NCBI GenBank assembly: GCA_031281815.1
Contig: JAITEY010000062.1
Span: 1 to 9,487, forward strand
Origin: Desulfovibrio sp.
Lineage (GTDB): Bacteria > Desulfobacterota > Desulfovibrionia > Desulfovibrionales > Desulfovibrionaceae
DNA length: 9,487 nucleotides
Direction of reading: 5' to 3'
This document shows, piece after piece, positions 1 through 6,464 of the stretch (positions are counted from its first letter, which is position 1; each line of letters starts with the position of its first letter). The notes beneath the pieces were generated by a model, which ran no database searches, had not been told where the DNA came from, and saw only the letters and a list, made by a program, of their open reading frames with translations. The translations under genes were made by a program, and so were the position numbers.

Positions 1-311
1 TCGGCAGTACCCTGGAAAACTTGAAAGAAGCCGAGTCGGGGGAAGTCTACGAGTTCTCAAAGATGTACCCGGAGATGATCAAGGACGCGGAAAGCGAGAG
101 CGCGGCCAAGGAAGCAAAATATTTTTCCTATGTTGCCGCTGTGGAAGAGGCGCATTCCAAGTTGTACCGGAAGGCCGCGGAAGCCGGGGGCAAGCCTGCC
201 GCGACGGACTACTACATCTGCGCCGTTTGCGGATATACTCACGAAGGCCCGCATGACGCCGACTGTCCCGTATGCGGTGCCGGCGCGAAGGCTTTCTATA
301 AAGTCGCCTGA
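1..311 (+). CDS. rbr: Rubrerythrin, C-terminal part (5' end outside window)
   Basis: Non-haem iron protein of the cytoplasmic oxidative-stress defence of anaerobes, which reduces hydrogen peroxide. The reading frame is open from position 3 with no start in the window, so this is a 102-residue C-terminal fragment of a protein that is normally about 190 residues. Seen: the end of the four-helix diiron domain, with a Gly-Glu-x-Tyr-Glu-Phe stretch followed by Met-Tyr-Pro-Glu, and the Glu-Glu-Ala-His ligand helix (fragment residues about 48-51). A rubredoxin-like domain follows with Cys-x2-Cys at 73/76 and Cys-Pro-x-Cys-Gly at 88/91. Both iron sites in the visible part look intact. A TTG at 21 opens the longest in-window frame, but the conserved residues continue upstream of it, so it is not the start. 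A strong hairpin follows the stop; the next gene is convergent. Confidence 0.93.
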   Translation, partial: GSTLENLKEAESGEVYEFSKMYPEMIKDAESESAAKEAKYFSYVAAVEEAHSKLYRKAAEAGGKPAATDYYICAVCGYTHEGPHDADCPVCGAGAKAFYKVA

Positions 312-331
312 GTCGAGCCGAAACGGTTTAC

Positions 332-363
332 TGCAACAGGGGGCTTCCAAGCCCCCTGTTGCA
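332..363. terminator. Bidirectional hairpin between convergent genes
   Basis: Perfect 15-bp inverted repeat (TGCAACAGGGGGCTT and its complement) with a 2-base spacer, 20 bases after the rubrerythrin stop and 111 bases past the cobA-hemD stop. Its place between two convergent genes fits a two-way terminator. There is no clean T-run on either side, so it may work as an RNA 3'-end stabiliser or a factor-assisted terminator rather than a classical intrinsic one. Confidence 0.7.
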
Positions 364-474
364 TTGAGACGCCGCTCCAAACCCCGCCGGGCAGGTCTTG
401 CGCCGGCTCAGACCGATCCGACAGGTGAGTCGGAGAGGTTGCATTCTCTCGAAAACATCGACGTTTCCTCGAAA

Positions 475-2079
475 TTACAGTGCGTCCGCAACGGCGTTTA
501 CCAGCGCCGGGATGGTGTATTCCCGCGGCATGATGTGGCAGGGCAGGCCCGCTTTTTCCAAGGTGGAGGCCGTGATAGGACCGATGCAGGCGAATTTGAT
601 TTGAGGAAATCCGCGCAAAATCTCCGCGGATATGAGTTTTAGAAAATTTTCAACGGTCGAGGAAGAGCCGAACGTGATGCAGCGGATGACGCCGGACGCG
701 GCTTTTTCCAAGACCTCGTCTCTACGTCCTCCCGCAGGCACGGTGTCGTACAGCGGCAGGACATCCACTCCGGCGCAATGCGTGCTCAGGAGTTTCGGCA
801 GGGCATCACGGGCTTTGAGCGCTCTGGGCAAAAGGATGCGCATATCCGCAATCCGGCCGGCGTAGTGTTTGAGAATCCCCTCGGCCACGCTTTCCGCCAC
901 ATAGTTTTCCGGCAACAGGTCTGCTTCCAGCCCGTGCCCGCGCAAGGCGCCGGCCGTTGCAGGTCCTATGCAGACCAGTTCAGAGCCTGCCAGGGCGCGG
1001 GAGTCGAGACCGGCGCGGCGCAAGCGCTTCCAAAAATAGTTCACGCCGTTCACGGAAGTGAAAATGACCATGCCGTAGCGGGCAAGAGCGTCCCGAAACG
1101 CGGGCCCGGCCGCGGGCTGCCCGGAACTGCCCGGCGGGAGGTGCGGGGAACCCGATTCCCCGGTTGAAAGCGTAGGTTCCTCGGCCTGCATCGCAGGCGC
1201 CGCATCGCAGTCGCCGAGGGGTACGATCTCTATGGTCGGAAACAGGATGACCTCGGCTCCCAGTTCCTCCAGCATGGCTGCCGTTTCCGATGCCTGTTCC
1301 CTGGCCCTGGTCACCACCACGCCCTTGCCGAACAGCGGACGTTTTTCAAAGCTGTTCAGGGTATCGCGCAGGGCGGCCGCGCGCCCCACGACAATCAGGG
1401 CCGGGGCGGAAAAGGCATGCTCTGCGGCCTCGGCGGGCGCACGGCCTAAAGTGGTCAACAGGCTCCTGTGGCGGGGCGTTGTTCCCCATTGCACCAAGGC
1501 CGCCGGCGTGTCTGCGTCCAGGCCGGCCTCCGTAAGCCTGCGGGCAATTTCGGGCAGATTTTTCATGCCCATATAAAACACCAAGGTCGCTCCGCTACGG
1601 GCCATGGCGTCCCAGTTATGCGCGCTCTCGGCCTTGCCGGGATCTTCGTGCCCGGTGGCGAAAAGCACCGAGGATGCGCAGGAGCGGTGCGTAAGCGGGA
1701 TGCCGGCATAGGCCGGGGCGGCAATGCCGCTGGTGACACCGGGCACTACTTCAAAGTCGACTCCTGCCGCAACCAGCGCCTCGGCCTCTTCTCCGCCGCG
1801 TCCGAACATATACGGATCGCCGCCCTTCAGCCGGGCAACCAGCTTGCCTTCCTTCGCCTTGCGCACCAGAAGGGCGTTGATCTCACCTTGGGGCATGCTG
1901 TGATCCCCGCCCTGCTTGCCCGCGTAAATCAGTTCCGCATCCGCGCGGGCATAGGCGAGCAGACTTTCCGCCGCAAGGTAATCGTAGACAACGACATCGG
2001 CACGCGCCAAGACATCCCGCCCTTTCAGCGTGAACAGTCCGGGGTCTCCGGGACCCGCTCCGATGAGGCTGACTTTCAT
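475..2079 (-). CDS. cobA-hemD: Uroporphyrinogen-III C-methyltransferase / uroporphyrinogen-III synthase fusion (CobA-HemD)
   Basis: Two-domain cytoplasmic tetrapyrrole enzyme of 534 residues. The HemD half cyclises hydroxymethylbilane to uroporphyrinogen III. The CobA (SUMT) half then adds two methyl groups from S-adenosylmethionine to give precorrin-2, the branch to siroheme, cobalamin and the siroheme-dependent haem route. Seen: SUMT N-terminal GAGPGDPGLFTLKG (residues 7-20), GGDPYMFGRGGEE (86-98) and VVPGVTSG (111-118), with the domain ending near 243. The HemD domain runs from about 249, opening with KGVVVTRAREQA. The fusion is common in anaerobes including Desulfovibrio. The start has a GGAA-type ribosome site about 10 bases upstream. 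Odd: residues about 289-327 are a Pro/Gly/Ser-rich insert in the HemD domain, making the protein somewhat longer than the roughly 500 residues I expect; its DNA is strongly palindromic. The gene lies 146 bases after iorB on the same strand, with a palindromic repeat between them, so co-transcription is uncertain. Confidence 0.93.
   Translation of the reverse strand: MKVSLIGAGPGDPGLFTLKGRDVLARADVVVYDYLAAESLLAYARADAELIYAGKQGGDHSMPQGEINALLVRKAKEGKLVARLKGGDPYMFGRGGEEAEALVAAGVDFEVVPGVTSGIAAPAYAGIPLTHRSCASSVLFATGHEDPGKAESAHNWDAMARSGATLVFYMGMKNLPEIARRLTEAGLDADTPAALVQWGTTPRHRSLLTTLGRAPAEAAEHAFSAPALIVVGRAAALRDTLNSFEKRPLFGKGVVVTRAREQASETAAMLEELGAEVILFPTIEIVPLGDCDAAPAMQAEEPTLSTGESGSPHLPPGSSGQPAAGPAFRDALARYGMVIFTSVNGVNYFWKRLRRAGLDSRALAGSELVCIGPATAGALRGHGLEADLLPENYVAESVAEGILKHYAGRIADMRILLPRALKARDALPKLLSTHCAGVDVLPLYDTVPAGGRRDEVLEKAASGVIRCITFGSSSTVENFLKLISAEILRGFPQIKFACIGPITASTLEKAGLPCHIMPREYTIPALVNAVADAL
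1113..1163. repeat. Palindrome pair inside hemD, encoding the low-complexity insert
   Basis: Within the insert-coding segment (about 1099-1215) lie two dyads on the + strand: CGGGC-T-GCCCG (1113-1123), and CGGGGAA (1144-1150) with TTCCCCG (1156-1162) around a 5-base spacer. The order and sequence of the two dyads resemble the intergenic pair at 2127-2172 (GGGC..GCTGCCC..CGGA, then CGGGGGAA..TTCCCCCGG). Likely an in-frame relic of the same repeat family, but the similarity is partial and judged by eye. Confidence 0.4.
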
Positions 2080-2126
2080 CAGAAATTTCCTATTACCGAG
2101 TAACGTCTTTTTTACGCCTCCGGCGG

Positions 2127-2172
2127 CCGGGGCGCTGCCCCGGACCTCGCCGGGGGAAATGATTTCCCCCGG
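2127..2172. repeat. REP-like double palindrome between iorB and cobA-hemD
   Basis: Two adjacent dyads: CCGGGGC-GCT-GCCCCGG (2127-2143), and CCGGGGGAAAT (2150-2160) with ATTTCCCCCGG (2162-2172) around one base. Such GC-rich paired palindromes are familiar intergenic repeats in Desulfovibrio-type genomes. This one lies 54 bases past the iorB stop, so the transcript of the ior operon would fold into two strong hairpins here; a terminator or 3'-stabiliser role is plausible. No T-run follows directly on the - strand. Confidence 0.65.
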
Positions 2173-2225
2173 ACCCCCGCATAGGGGTTAGTGCGAAAAT
2201 TTATGTGTTATACAGCGCACTATGC

Positions 2226-2879
2226 CTATGCCTGTTCCTGCCGTCCCCGGCAAAGCTCGGCCGCCTCCTTGCCCAGATCCAGAGCGCGCAGGTTGATCTC
2301 GGCGTCCTTGGGGGGCAGATGTCTGCGAATGACCTCGCCCAGGATCTCCGGCCCGAACGGCAGGAAACCGGCGGCGCAGGCGGCTCCGAGCAGAGCGCTG
2401 TTGCCGCTGCGCACGGCGCCGGCTCTCCGACCCAAAGCGTCGATGGATAAAAACAGGCTGCGACCGGCCGTCCGCTCGACTGTTTCCCTGACTTCCTCTA
2501 TGTCCGGCAACCGCTCACGCCCCATGCTCACGCCTGGAGGCGGGATAAAATCCGTTGAGCAGACCGCCGCACCGCCCGGCACAAGGTACGGTACGGCGCG
2601 CATGCTTTCCAGGGCCTCAAAGCCCAACACAAGGTCCGCCTCGCCGGGGCGGATGGTCGGACTTCGAAAACCGCCAAGCAGCACCGTGGATTCCACAATG
2701 CCTCCGCGTTGAGCCATGCCGTGAATCTCGCCCGAAACCACCTCCAGCCCGTAGGCGACGGCCGCACGGGCCAACAGGGTCGTTGCCGTCAGGGTACCCT
2801 GACCGCCCACGCCCGTCAGGTAAATACGCAACGCAACGTTCTCAACATTCGCAACGTTCTCAACGTTCGCAACATTCAT
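2226..2879 (-). CDS. iorB: Indolepyruvate:ferredoxin oxidoreductase, beta subunit
   Basis: Small subunit of the cytoplasmic enzyme that oxidatively decarboxylates indolepyruvate (and other aryl pyruvates) to arylacetyl-CoA, CO2 and reduced ferredoxin, a step in aromatic amino acid breakdown. 217 residues, pyruvate/ketoisovalerate oxidoreductase gamma-type fold. Seen: the GVGGQGT nucleotide-type loop (residues 23-29) and the family signature GEIHGMAQRGG (about 50-60), plus the AxxxxGFxxLE region. The start is well supported: ATG overlaps the iorA stop (ATGA, 4-base overlap) and an AAGGAGG ribosome site lies 7 bases upstream, inside iorA. Odd: the first 16 residues are a tandem repeat, Met then Asn-Val-Ala/Glu units, before the conserved strand begins at about residue 18. 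A TTG just after the repeat (codon 17) could have been the ancestral start, but it has no better ribosome site. Confidence 0.92.
   Translation of the reverse strand: MNVANVENVANVENVALRIYLTGVGGQGTLTATTLLARAAVAYGLEVVSGEIHGMAQRGGIVESTVLLGGFRSPTIRPGEADLVLGFEALESMRAVPYLVPGGAAVCSTDFIPPPGVSMGRERLPDIEEVRETVERTAGRSLFLSIDALGRRAGAVRSGNSALLGAACAAGFLPFGPEILGEVIRRHLPPKDAEINLRALDLGKEAAELCRGRQEQA
2832..2876 (-). repeat. 9-bp in-frame tandem repeat at the start of iorB
   Basis: Five head-to-tail 9-base units on the - strand directly after the start codon, alternating AAYGTTGCG and AACGTTGAG (an 18-base higher-order period, two and a half copies). Each unit is three codons (Asn-Val-Ala or Asn-Val-Glu), so gain or loss of units keeps the frame. 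The core is AACGTT, a perfect palindrome. Confidence 0.9.
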
Positions 2880-4717
2880 AGTTCACCCTCCTTTCTCGCC
2901 TTGAACGAGGGCGACGCCTGCACGCAGACCATACAGCCCGTACACAGATCGGGGTTGACGCCGCATGTGTCTCCCGTGCGGTAAAACGCCGGGCAGGCCA
3001 AGTTTTCCAGGCATTCCGCGGCTGCGGCGTCCTGACGGGCCGCGTACGCTTTTTGCCCGTGCCTCTTTTTCAGCACCCGGCGGGCATACAGCACACAGGG
3101 TTCCTCGACGATAATCACGCGCACACCCGTTTCGTCTTGCATTTCCCGCATCAGGGTGAGCAGCCGCTTCTGATTGTACCCGCCGGCCCGCGCAACGCGG
3201 GTCACGCCGCAGCCCCGGACCACGCTTTCAATGTCGAGATGCGTACAGTTCGCGCCGAGCACGTCCTGGTCCATGCCGGGGTTCGGCTGATGCCCGGTCA
3301 TGGCGGTGGTTCCGTTGTCCAGAATAACCACCAGAACAGTGTGCTTGTTGAATACGGCGTTGACCAGCCCGGTCAGGCCGGAGTGAAAAAAGGTCGAGTC
3401 GCCGATAAAGGCGACTACGGGTTTGCCGAAACGGGCAAACCCGCTCCCGGCCGAGATCGAGGACCCCATGCAAAACAGAAAATCGGCCGCCCGCAAGGGT
3501 GGTAAAAGGCCGAGCGTATAACAGCCTATGTCGCTGGAATAGACGACTTCATCGCCGAACACCTTGCGCGCCGCAAAAAACGCCGAACGATGAGCGCAAC
3601 CGGGACAGAGATTGGGCGGACGCCCCGGCAGGGCCGCGGGCGCGGGTACGGCCGGCGCGGCCGCTTCTTCGCCGAGTCCGAGCAGGGACTGCAACGCGCT
3701 CCGGACCTGCGGGACGGAATATTCGCCGAAAATTTCCAACGGTCCCTGTTTGCCCCTGATCTCCACAGGCAGGGACAAGGTGTGGGCCAGCGCCTGCAAC
3801 GCACGCTCCACAAGCGGCTCGCCTTCTTCCAGCACGAGTACGACTTTGACCCGGCGCATGAAGTCTCCCAGAGCCTTTACCGGCAGAGGCAGACTCATGC
3901 CGAGTTCAAAGACGCGCGGCTTACGCTCCGGGGCTACGGCAAGCAGCGCATCATGCAGGTAGGCGCGGCTGATGCCGGAAGCAATGACGCCGATGTCGCC
4001 TTCCCCGCTCACGCGGTTGAAAGGGGACGCTTCCGCTGTATCCCGCAAGCGCTCCAGATTTGCGGCTGCGGCCCTGTGGCGGGCGCGGGCGACGGCGGGC
4101 ACGGGCACGAAACGTCCGGGGTCGCGGACAAAGGGGATGACCGGAGCCGGATCCGGCAGAGAGCCGAACAGCACCGGGCCGCGCAGATGGTTGACTCTGG
4201 TGGTGGTGCGCAGCATGACCGGTTGCCCGCTTTCGCGGGCCGACAGCAGCGCGGCTTTGGTCATGTCCTTGCATTCCTGCGCGGATGCCGGCTCAAAACA
4301 GGGCATGCCCGCGAAACGCGCGTACAGGCGGTTGTCCTGCTCGTTCTGGCTCGAATGGCAGCCGGGATCATCGGCCGACAGCAGGACCAGCCCGCCGGGC
4401 AGGCCGGTGTAGGTCATGGTCAGCAGCGGGTCGGCGGCCACGTTGACGCCGACGTGCTTCATGGTCACAAGGCACAGCGCGCCGCTCAGGGCTGCGCCGG
4501 CCGCGCATTCCAGCGCGACTTTCTCGTTGACCGAATACTCGAAGACGAAACGGCCGCTCGCGGCGAGACTCCGAAAGCCGTCGGGAACTTCGGAAGACGG
4601 CGTGCCCGGATAACAGGAAACAAAATTGACGCCGGCTTCCAAGGCGCCGCGCACTACGGCCTCGTTCCCGAGCAGCAGATGCTTACCGCCGGCGGACTCA
4701 ATCAACAGGTGGTTCAT
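2876..4717 (-). CDS. iorA: Indolepyruvate:ferredoxin oxidoreductase, alpha subunit
   Basis: Large catalytic subunit, 613 residues, binding thiamine diphosphate and passing electrons to ferredoxin. Seen in order: N-terminal pyrimidine-binding domain (about 1-200) with GNEAVVRGALEAGV, the Tyr-Pro-Gly-Thr-Pro motif and the Asn-Glu-Lys region with the activating Glu; middle domain; C-terminal thiamine domain opening with LCPGCAHR (about 370), GSSISAGSG, and the Mg/ThDP motif from GDS (about 439) to DNG (about 466); then a C-terminal ferredoxin-like tail. In the tail, the motif that normally reads Cys-x2-Cys-x2-Cys-x3-Cys-Pro ends in Ser-Pro (C592, C595, C598, S602), and the preceding motif keeps only its last two Cys (C569, C575). 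That leaves ligands for only one of the usual two [4Fe-4S] clusters. AGGAGG ribosome site just before the start. Stop overlaps iorB by 4 bases; the TPR-like gene is 83 bases upstream. The 573-codon open frame opposite it is a shadow. Confidence 0.94.
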   Translation of the reverse strand: MNHLLIESAGGKHLLLGNEAVVRGALEAGVNFVSCYPGTPSSEVPDGFRSLAASGRFVFEYSVNEKVALECAAGAALSGALCLVTMKHVGVNVAADPLLTMTYTGLPGGLVLLSADDPGCHSSQNEQDNRLYARFAGMPCFEPASAQECKDMTKAALLSARESGQPVMLRTTTRVNHLRGPVLFGSLPDPAPVIPFVRDPGRFVPVPAVARARHRAAAANLERLRDTAEASPFNRVSGEGDIGVIASGISRAYLHDALLAVAPERKPRVFELGMSLPLPVKALGDFMRRVKVVLVLEEGEPLVERALQALAHTLSLPVEIRGKQGPLEIFGEYSVPQVRSALQSLLGLGEEAAAPAVPAPAALPGRPPNLCPGCAHRSAFFAARKVFGDEVVYSSDIGCYTLGLLPPLRAADFLFCMGSSISAGSGFARFGKPVVAFIGDSTFFHSGLTGLVNAVFNKHTVLVVILDNGTTAMTGHQPNPGMDQDVLGANCTHLDIESVVRGCGVTRVARAGGYNQKRLLTLMREMQDETGVRVIIVEEPCVLYARRVLKKRHGQKAYAARQDAAAAECLENLACPAFYRTGDTCGVNPDLCTGCMVCVQASPSFKARKEGEL

Positions 4718-4752
4718 AAGCCTCCTCCGGCGCTGCGAAACCTGAAAGGCAT

Positions 4753-4766
4753 GCCCCGACCGGGGC
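4753..4766. other. Small GC hairpin in the TPR gene-iorA spacer
   Basis: GCCCCG-AC-CGGGGC, a perfect 6-bp dyad in the 83-base gap before iorA. It could tune processing or stability of the operon transcript at this junction. It has no T-run, so it is not an obvious terminator. No other feature is seen in the gap except the iorA ribosome site. Confidence 0.4.
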
Positions 4767-4800
4767 GGGACGGAGCCTCGCCGGCTATGCGCCGCCTTGT

Positions 4801-5478
4801 TTACCGTGTACCGAGTTTTTCTTCCAGTTCAAGCTTCTTCTGCGCCCAAAATTTCATATCCGCCGAGCCTGAGGGCAGGCCGGTCACGGCGTCGCAGGCC
4901 TTGACGGCGCGTTGCAGGTCGCCCGTCAGTTCGGCGAGAATCACGATGCGGGAATTGACGTTGGCTGCTTCGCCCGCTTCCAGCCCTCCGGATACCGCGT
5001 CAAGCAGGTCGAGGGCTTCGCGGAACTTGTCCTGCGCGGCCAGCGCCCCGGCCATGCCCATGGCCGATGCGACCTTCAGGGAAGGGTCGGCCGCGCCTAT
5101 CTCCTTCCAGGCTTTGTACACCTTGTCGTTGTCCTGTAAAAGCGTCGCCGCTTCCATGACGGCGAACCAGCCCGCCGTCCGCACCGAGGCGGGCGCGTCG
5201 GCCATGAATTCCTCCAGCTTTTCCAGACGCATGGCCGGCGCGGAAATCACCAGGATACGCCCGAGGGACTCCGTTTCTTCCGATTTCCGGTTTTCCGCCT
5301 GCGTAACATAGAAATGCCGTCCGGCCACGGCTGCGATGACCAACAGCAGCCCCACGGCTGCGAATTTCGCCTTGGAAACCAGAAAACGCAGCAACGGCGA
5401 AGCTTCTTCCGAAACCTCCGAGCGGATGTCGGCAACCAGGCCGTCCTGATGGTCCGCTTTTACCGCCTTTATGCCCAT
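4801..5478 (-). CDS. Membrane-anchored TPR-like protein of unknown function
   Basis: 225 residues from the ATG at 5478, which has GGAG 7 bases upstream. The open frame reaches to 5595, but the extra 39 residues are Arg/Cys-rich and have no visible ribosome site, so the shorter start is preferred. Seen: a charged cytoplasmic N-terminus (1-35), one hydrophobic segment (about 38-53, AVGLLLVIAAVAG) and a soluble C-terminal part rich in Ala/Leu helical hairpins (for example AAQDKFREALDLLDAV), which read as tetratricopeptide-type repeats. Topology suggests an inner-membrane protein with the repeat domain outside the cytoplasm, similar in plan to YfgM-type TPR proteins; this comparison is by architecture only. 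First gene of the likely TPR-iorA-iorB operon, so it may support assembly or localisation of the enzyme or simply share its promoter. Ends in a Lys/Glu-rich helix. Confidence 0.8.
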   Translation of the reverse strand: MGIKAVKADHQDGLVADIRSEVSEEASPLLRFLVSKAKFAAVGLLLVIAAVAGRHFYVTQAENRKSEETESLGRILVISAPAMRLEKLEEFMADAPASVRTAGWFAVMEAATLLQDNDKVYKAWKEIGAADPSLKVASAMGMAGALAAQDKFREALDLLDAVSGGLEAGEAANVNSRIVILAELTGDLQRAVKACDAVTGLPSGSADMKFWAQKKLELEEKLGTR

Positions 5479-5759
5479 GGTTTTTCTCCAATCGTTGTAT
5501 ACGTTGCGTAACGCGCTCCGGCCGGGGCCGCATACGGGCCGGCGGTTTGACGTTGCCGACAGCTTACCGGCTTTATGGAGGTGGGTCCATCGCATCAGCC
5601 GACGTGCCTTCCCTACACGTCCGGCCGACGAATGTCAAAAGCGCGGAACCGCCGCGCCGGGTGCGGAGCCGTCGGCACGAGGATGGGCAAAACGTCGACG
5701 CGGCGGCAGTGTCCGACTGTTGTTGCAGGTGCGCCGGAGTTACCCGCGTTCTTTCAAGC

Positions 5760-5775
5760 GATGCATAAAAACATC
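5760..5775. promoter_or_regulatory. Activator-site candidate 1 (GATG-N8-CATC)
   Basis: GATGCATAAAAACATC. It shares 13 of 16 bases with site 3. It lies about 36 bases downstream of the predicted - strand start and about 316 bases upstream of the + start, so it could serve as a distant enhancer or as a downstream repressing site. Confidence 0.5.
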
Positions 5776-5814
5776 ACGTCGCCGGCGGATTGTTCTCCGC
5801 GCCCGCCGCGCTGA

Positions 5815-5830
5815 AGCAACGTCCGTGCTT
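5815..5830 (-). promoter_or_regulatory. Possible sigma-54 promoter for the TPR-iorAB operon
   Basis: On the - strand: AAGCAC-GGACG-TTGCT. It matches TGGCAC-N5-TTGCW in the -12 box and in GCAC of the -24 box with exact spacing, but the normally conserved first G of the GG pair is A. Predicted start near 5804, giving a leader of about 326 bases before the TPR gene. Dyads at about -83 and -150 would be well placed enhancers. Lower confidence because of the GG mismatch. Confidence 0.35.
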
Positions 5831-5879
5831 GTTGGAATCGCAAATCATCTTGGGGAGGTTCCTGCGAATACACCGGGCT

Positions 5880-5895
5880 GATGCCCGGATACATC
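5880..5895. promoter_or_regulatory. Activator-site candidate 2 (GATG-N8-CATC)
   Basis: Extended symmetry CTGATG-N8-CATCAG, the most symmetric of the three. It lies at about -83 from the predicted - strand start and about -196 from the + start; its centre is 67 bases from that of site 3. Confidence 0.55.
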
Positions 5896-5946
5896 AGTGC
5901 GTCCCGCGCGTTCCCGCAGCCTCTGTCGCCCTGTTTCGCCGTTTTT

Positions 5947-5962
5947 GATGCATAATCGCATC
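5947..5962. promoter_or_regulatory. Activator-site candidate 3 (GATG-N8-CATC)
   Basis: GATGCATAATCGCATC. Centre at about -130 from the predicted + strand start, a typical distance for a sigma-54 enhancer, and about -150 from the predicted - start. Confidence 0.55.
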
Positions 5963-6057
5963 GTCGGTCCCTCTCCGTTTCGTCCTTCGCGTCCGACGCA
6001 CAGTCCATGATGCTGTGTTTTCCTTTGGTTATGCATACCGGAGAGGCCTGTCCATGC

Positions 6058-6073
6058 CGGCACAGAGTTTGCT
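6058..6073 (+). promoter_or_regulatory. Sigma-54 (-24/-12) promoter for the lactonase-crotonase operon
   Basis: C-GGCAC-AGAGT-TTGCT: GG (6059-6060) and GC (6071-6072) are separated by exactly 10 bases, and GGCAC and TTGCT match the consensus fully; only the first T is C. Predicted start near 6084. The next clear gene on this strand begins at 6523. A sigma-54 activator gene lies nearby, and a dyad sits about 130 bases upstream. Confidence 0.75.
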
Positions 6074-6215
6074 TTATATCGGTCGGCCTGATGCCGCGTA
6101 TACCGTCGTCCCCGCCTGCGGCGGGGAGTGTGACGGAGCCGGAGGGGTGGACGACTGTGTGGGGAATGGGACAGTCAGCATATTCATCAGGCCGCAGACT
6201 TATATTCCAATCCGT

Positions 6216-6276
6216 TCCCGGCTCCGGCCGTCGGTCGCCTCCGTCCCGACGGGCGAGAGCCGGGAGGACTGCCTCC
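6216..6276 (+). other. Structured leader RNA with two competing hairpins
   Basis: Outer stem TCCCGGCTC (6216-6224) with GAGCCGGGA (6257-6265); inside it, stem CCGTCGG (6228-6234) with CCGACGG (6246-6252). A second hairpin, GGAGG (6263-6267)-ACTG-CCTCC (6272-6276), uses bases of the outer stem's 3' arm, so the two cannot form fully together. Such exclusive folds are seen in attenuators and riboswitches, but no T-run follows and I recognise no known class. A further 7-bp hairpin, CCCCGCC-TGC-GGCGGGG, lies at 6110-6126. Confidence 0.45.
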
Positions 6277-6464
6277 TTCCTATACAGCACATAGCGGTGT
6301 GCCTGGGCGCTTCCGGCATGTCCTCATTGTTTCGGGCCCGGAACATCACGACAGGAAGTCGCGCCGCATACGAAGTCTTTCGTGAAACAAGACGGGCCGA
6401 CGGTTCTCGGCAACCGCATAAAGCACAACATCGGGGGCGAGGGTTTGCGTTAAAAGGCGCACTA

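Noticed and set aside
2442..2457. A sequence resembling dyad site 1 (GATGGATAAAAACAGG) inside iorB
   Set aside because: The second half-site is CAGG, not CATC, so symmetry is lost, and the codons are explained by the IorB protein.
3590..5311. A 573-codon open frame on the + strand opposite iorA and the TPR gene
   Set aside because: Composition is that of a GC-rich shadow frame (Arg/Gly/Gln/His-rich), no family resemblance, and the opposite strand encodes well-recognised proteins.
5754..6290. A 178-codon open frame on the - strand in the divergent region, starting at GTG
   Set aside because: No ribosome site, Arg/Asp/Gly-rich composition without fold-like pattern, and it runs through the promoter and dyad elements.
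6434..6449. A second sigma-54-like element (GG-N10-GC with TTTGC) about 75 bases before the lactonase start
   Set aside because: Only GG and TTGC match; the rest of the -24 box is wrong, and G-rich DNA gives such matches by chance.
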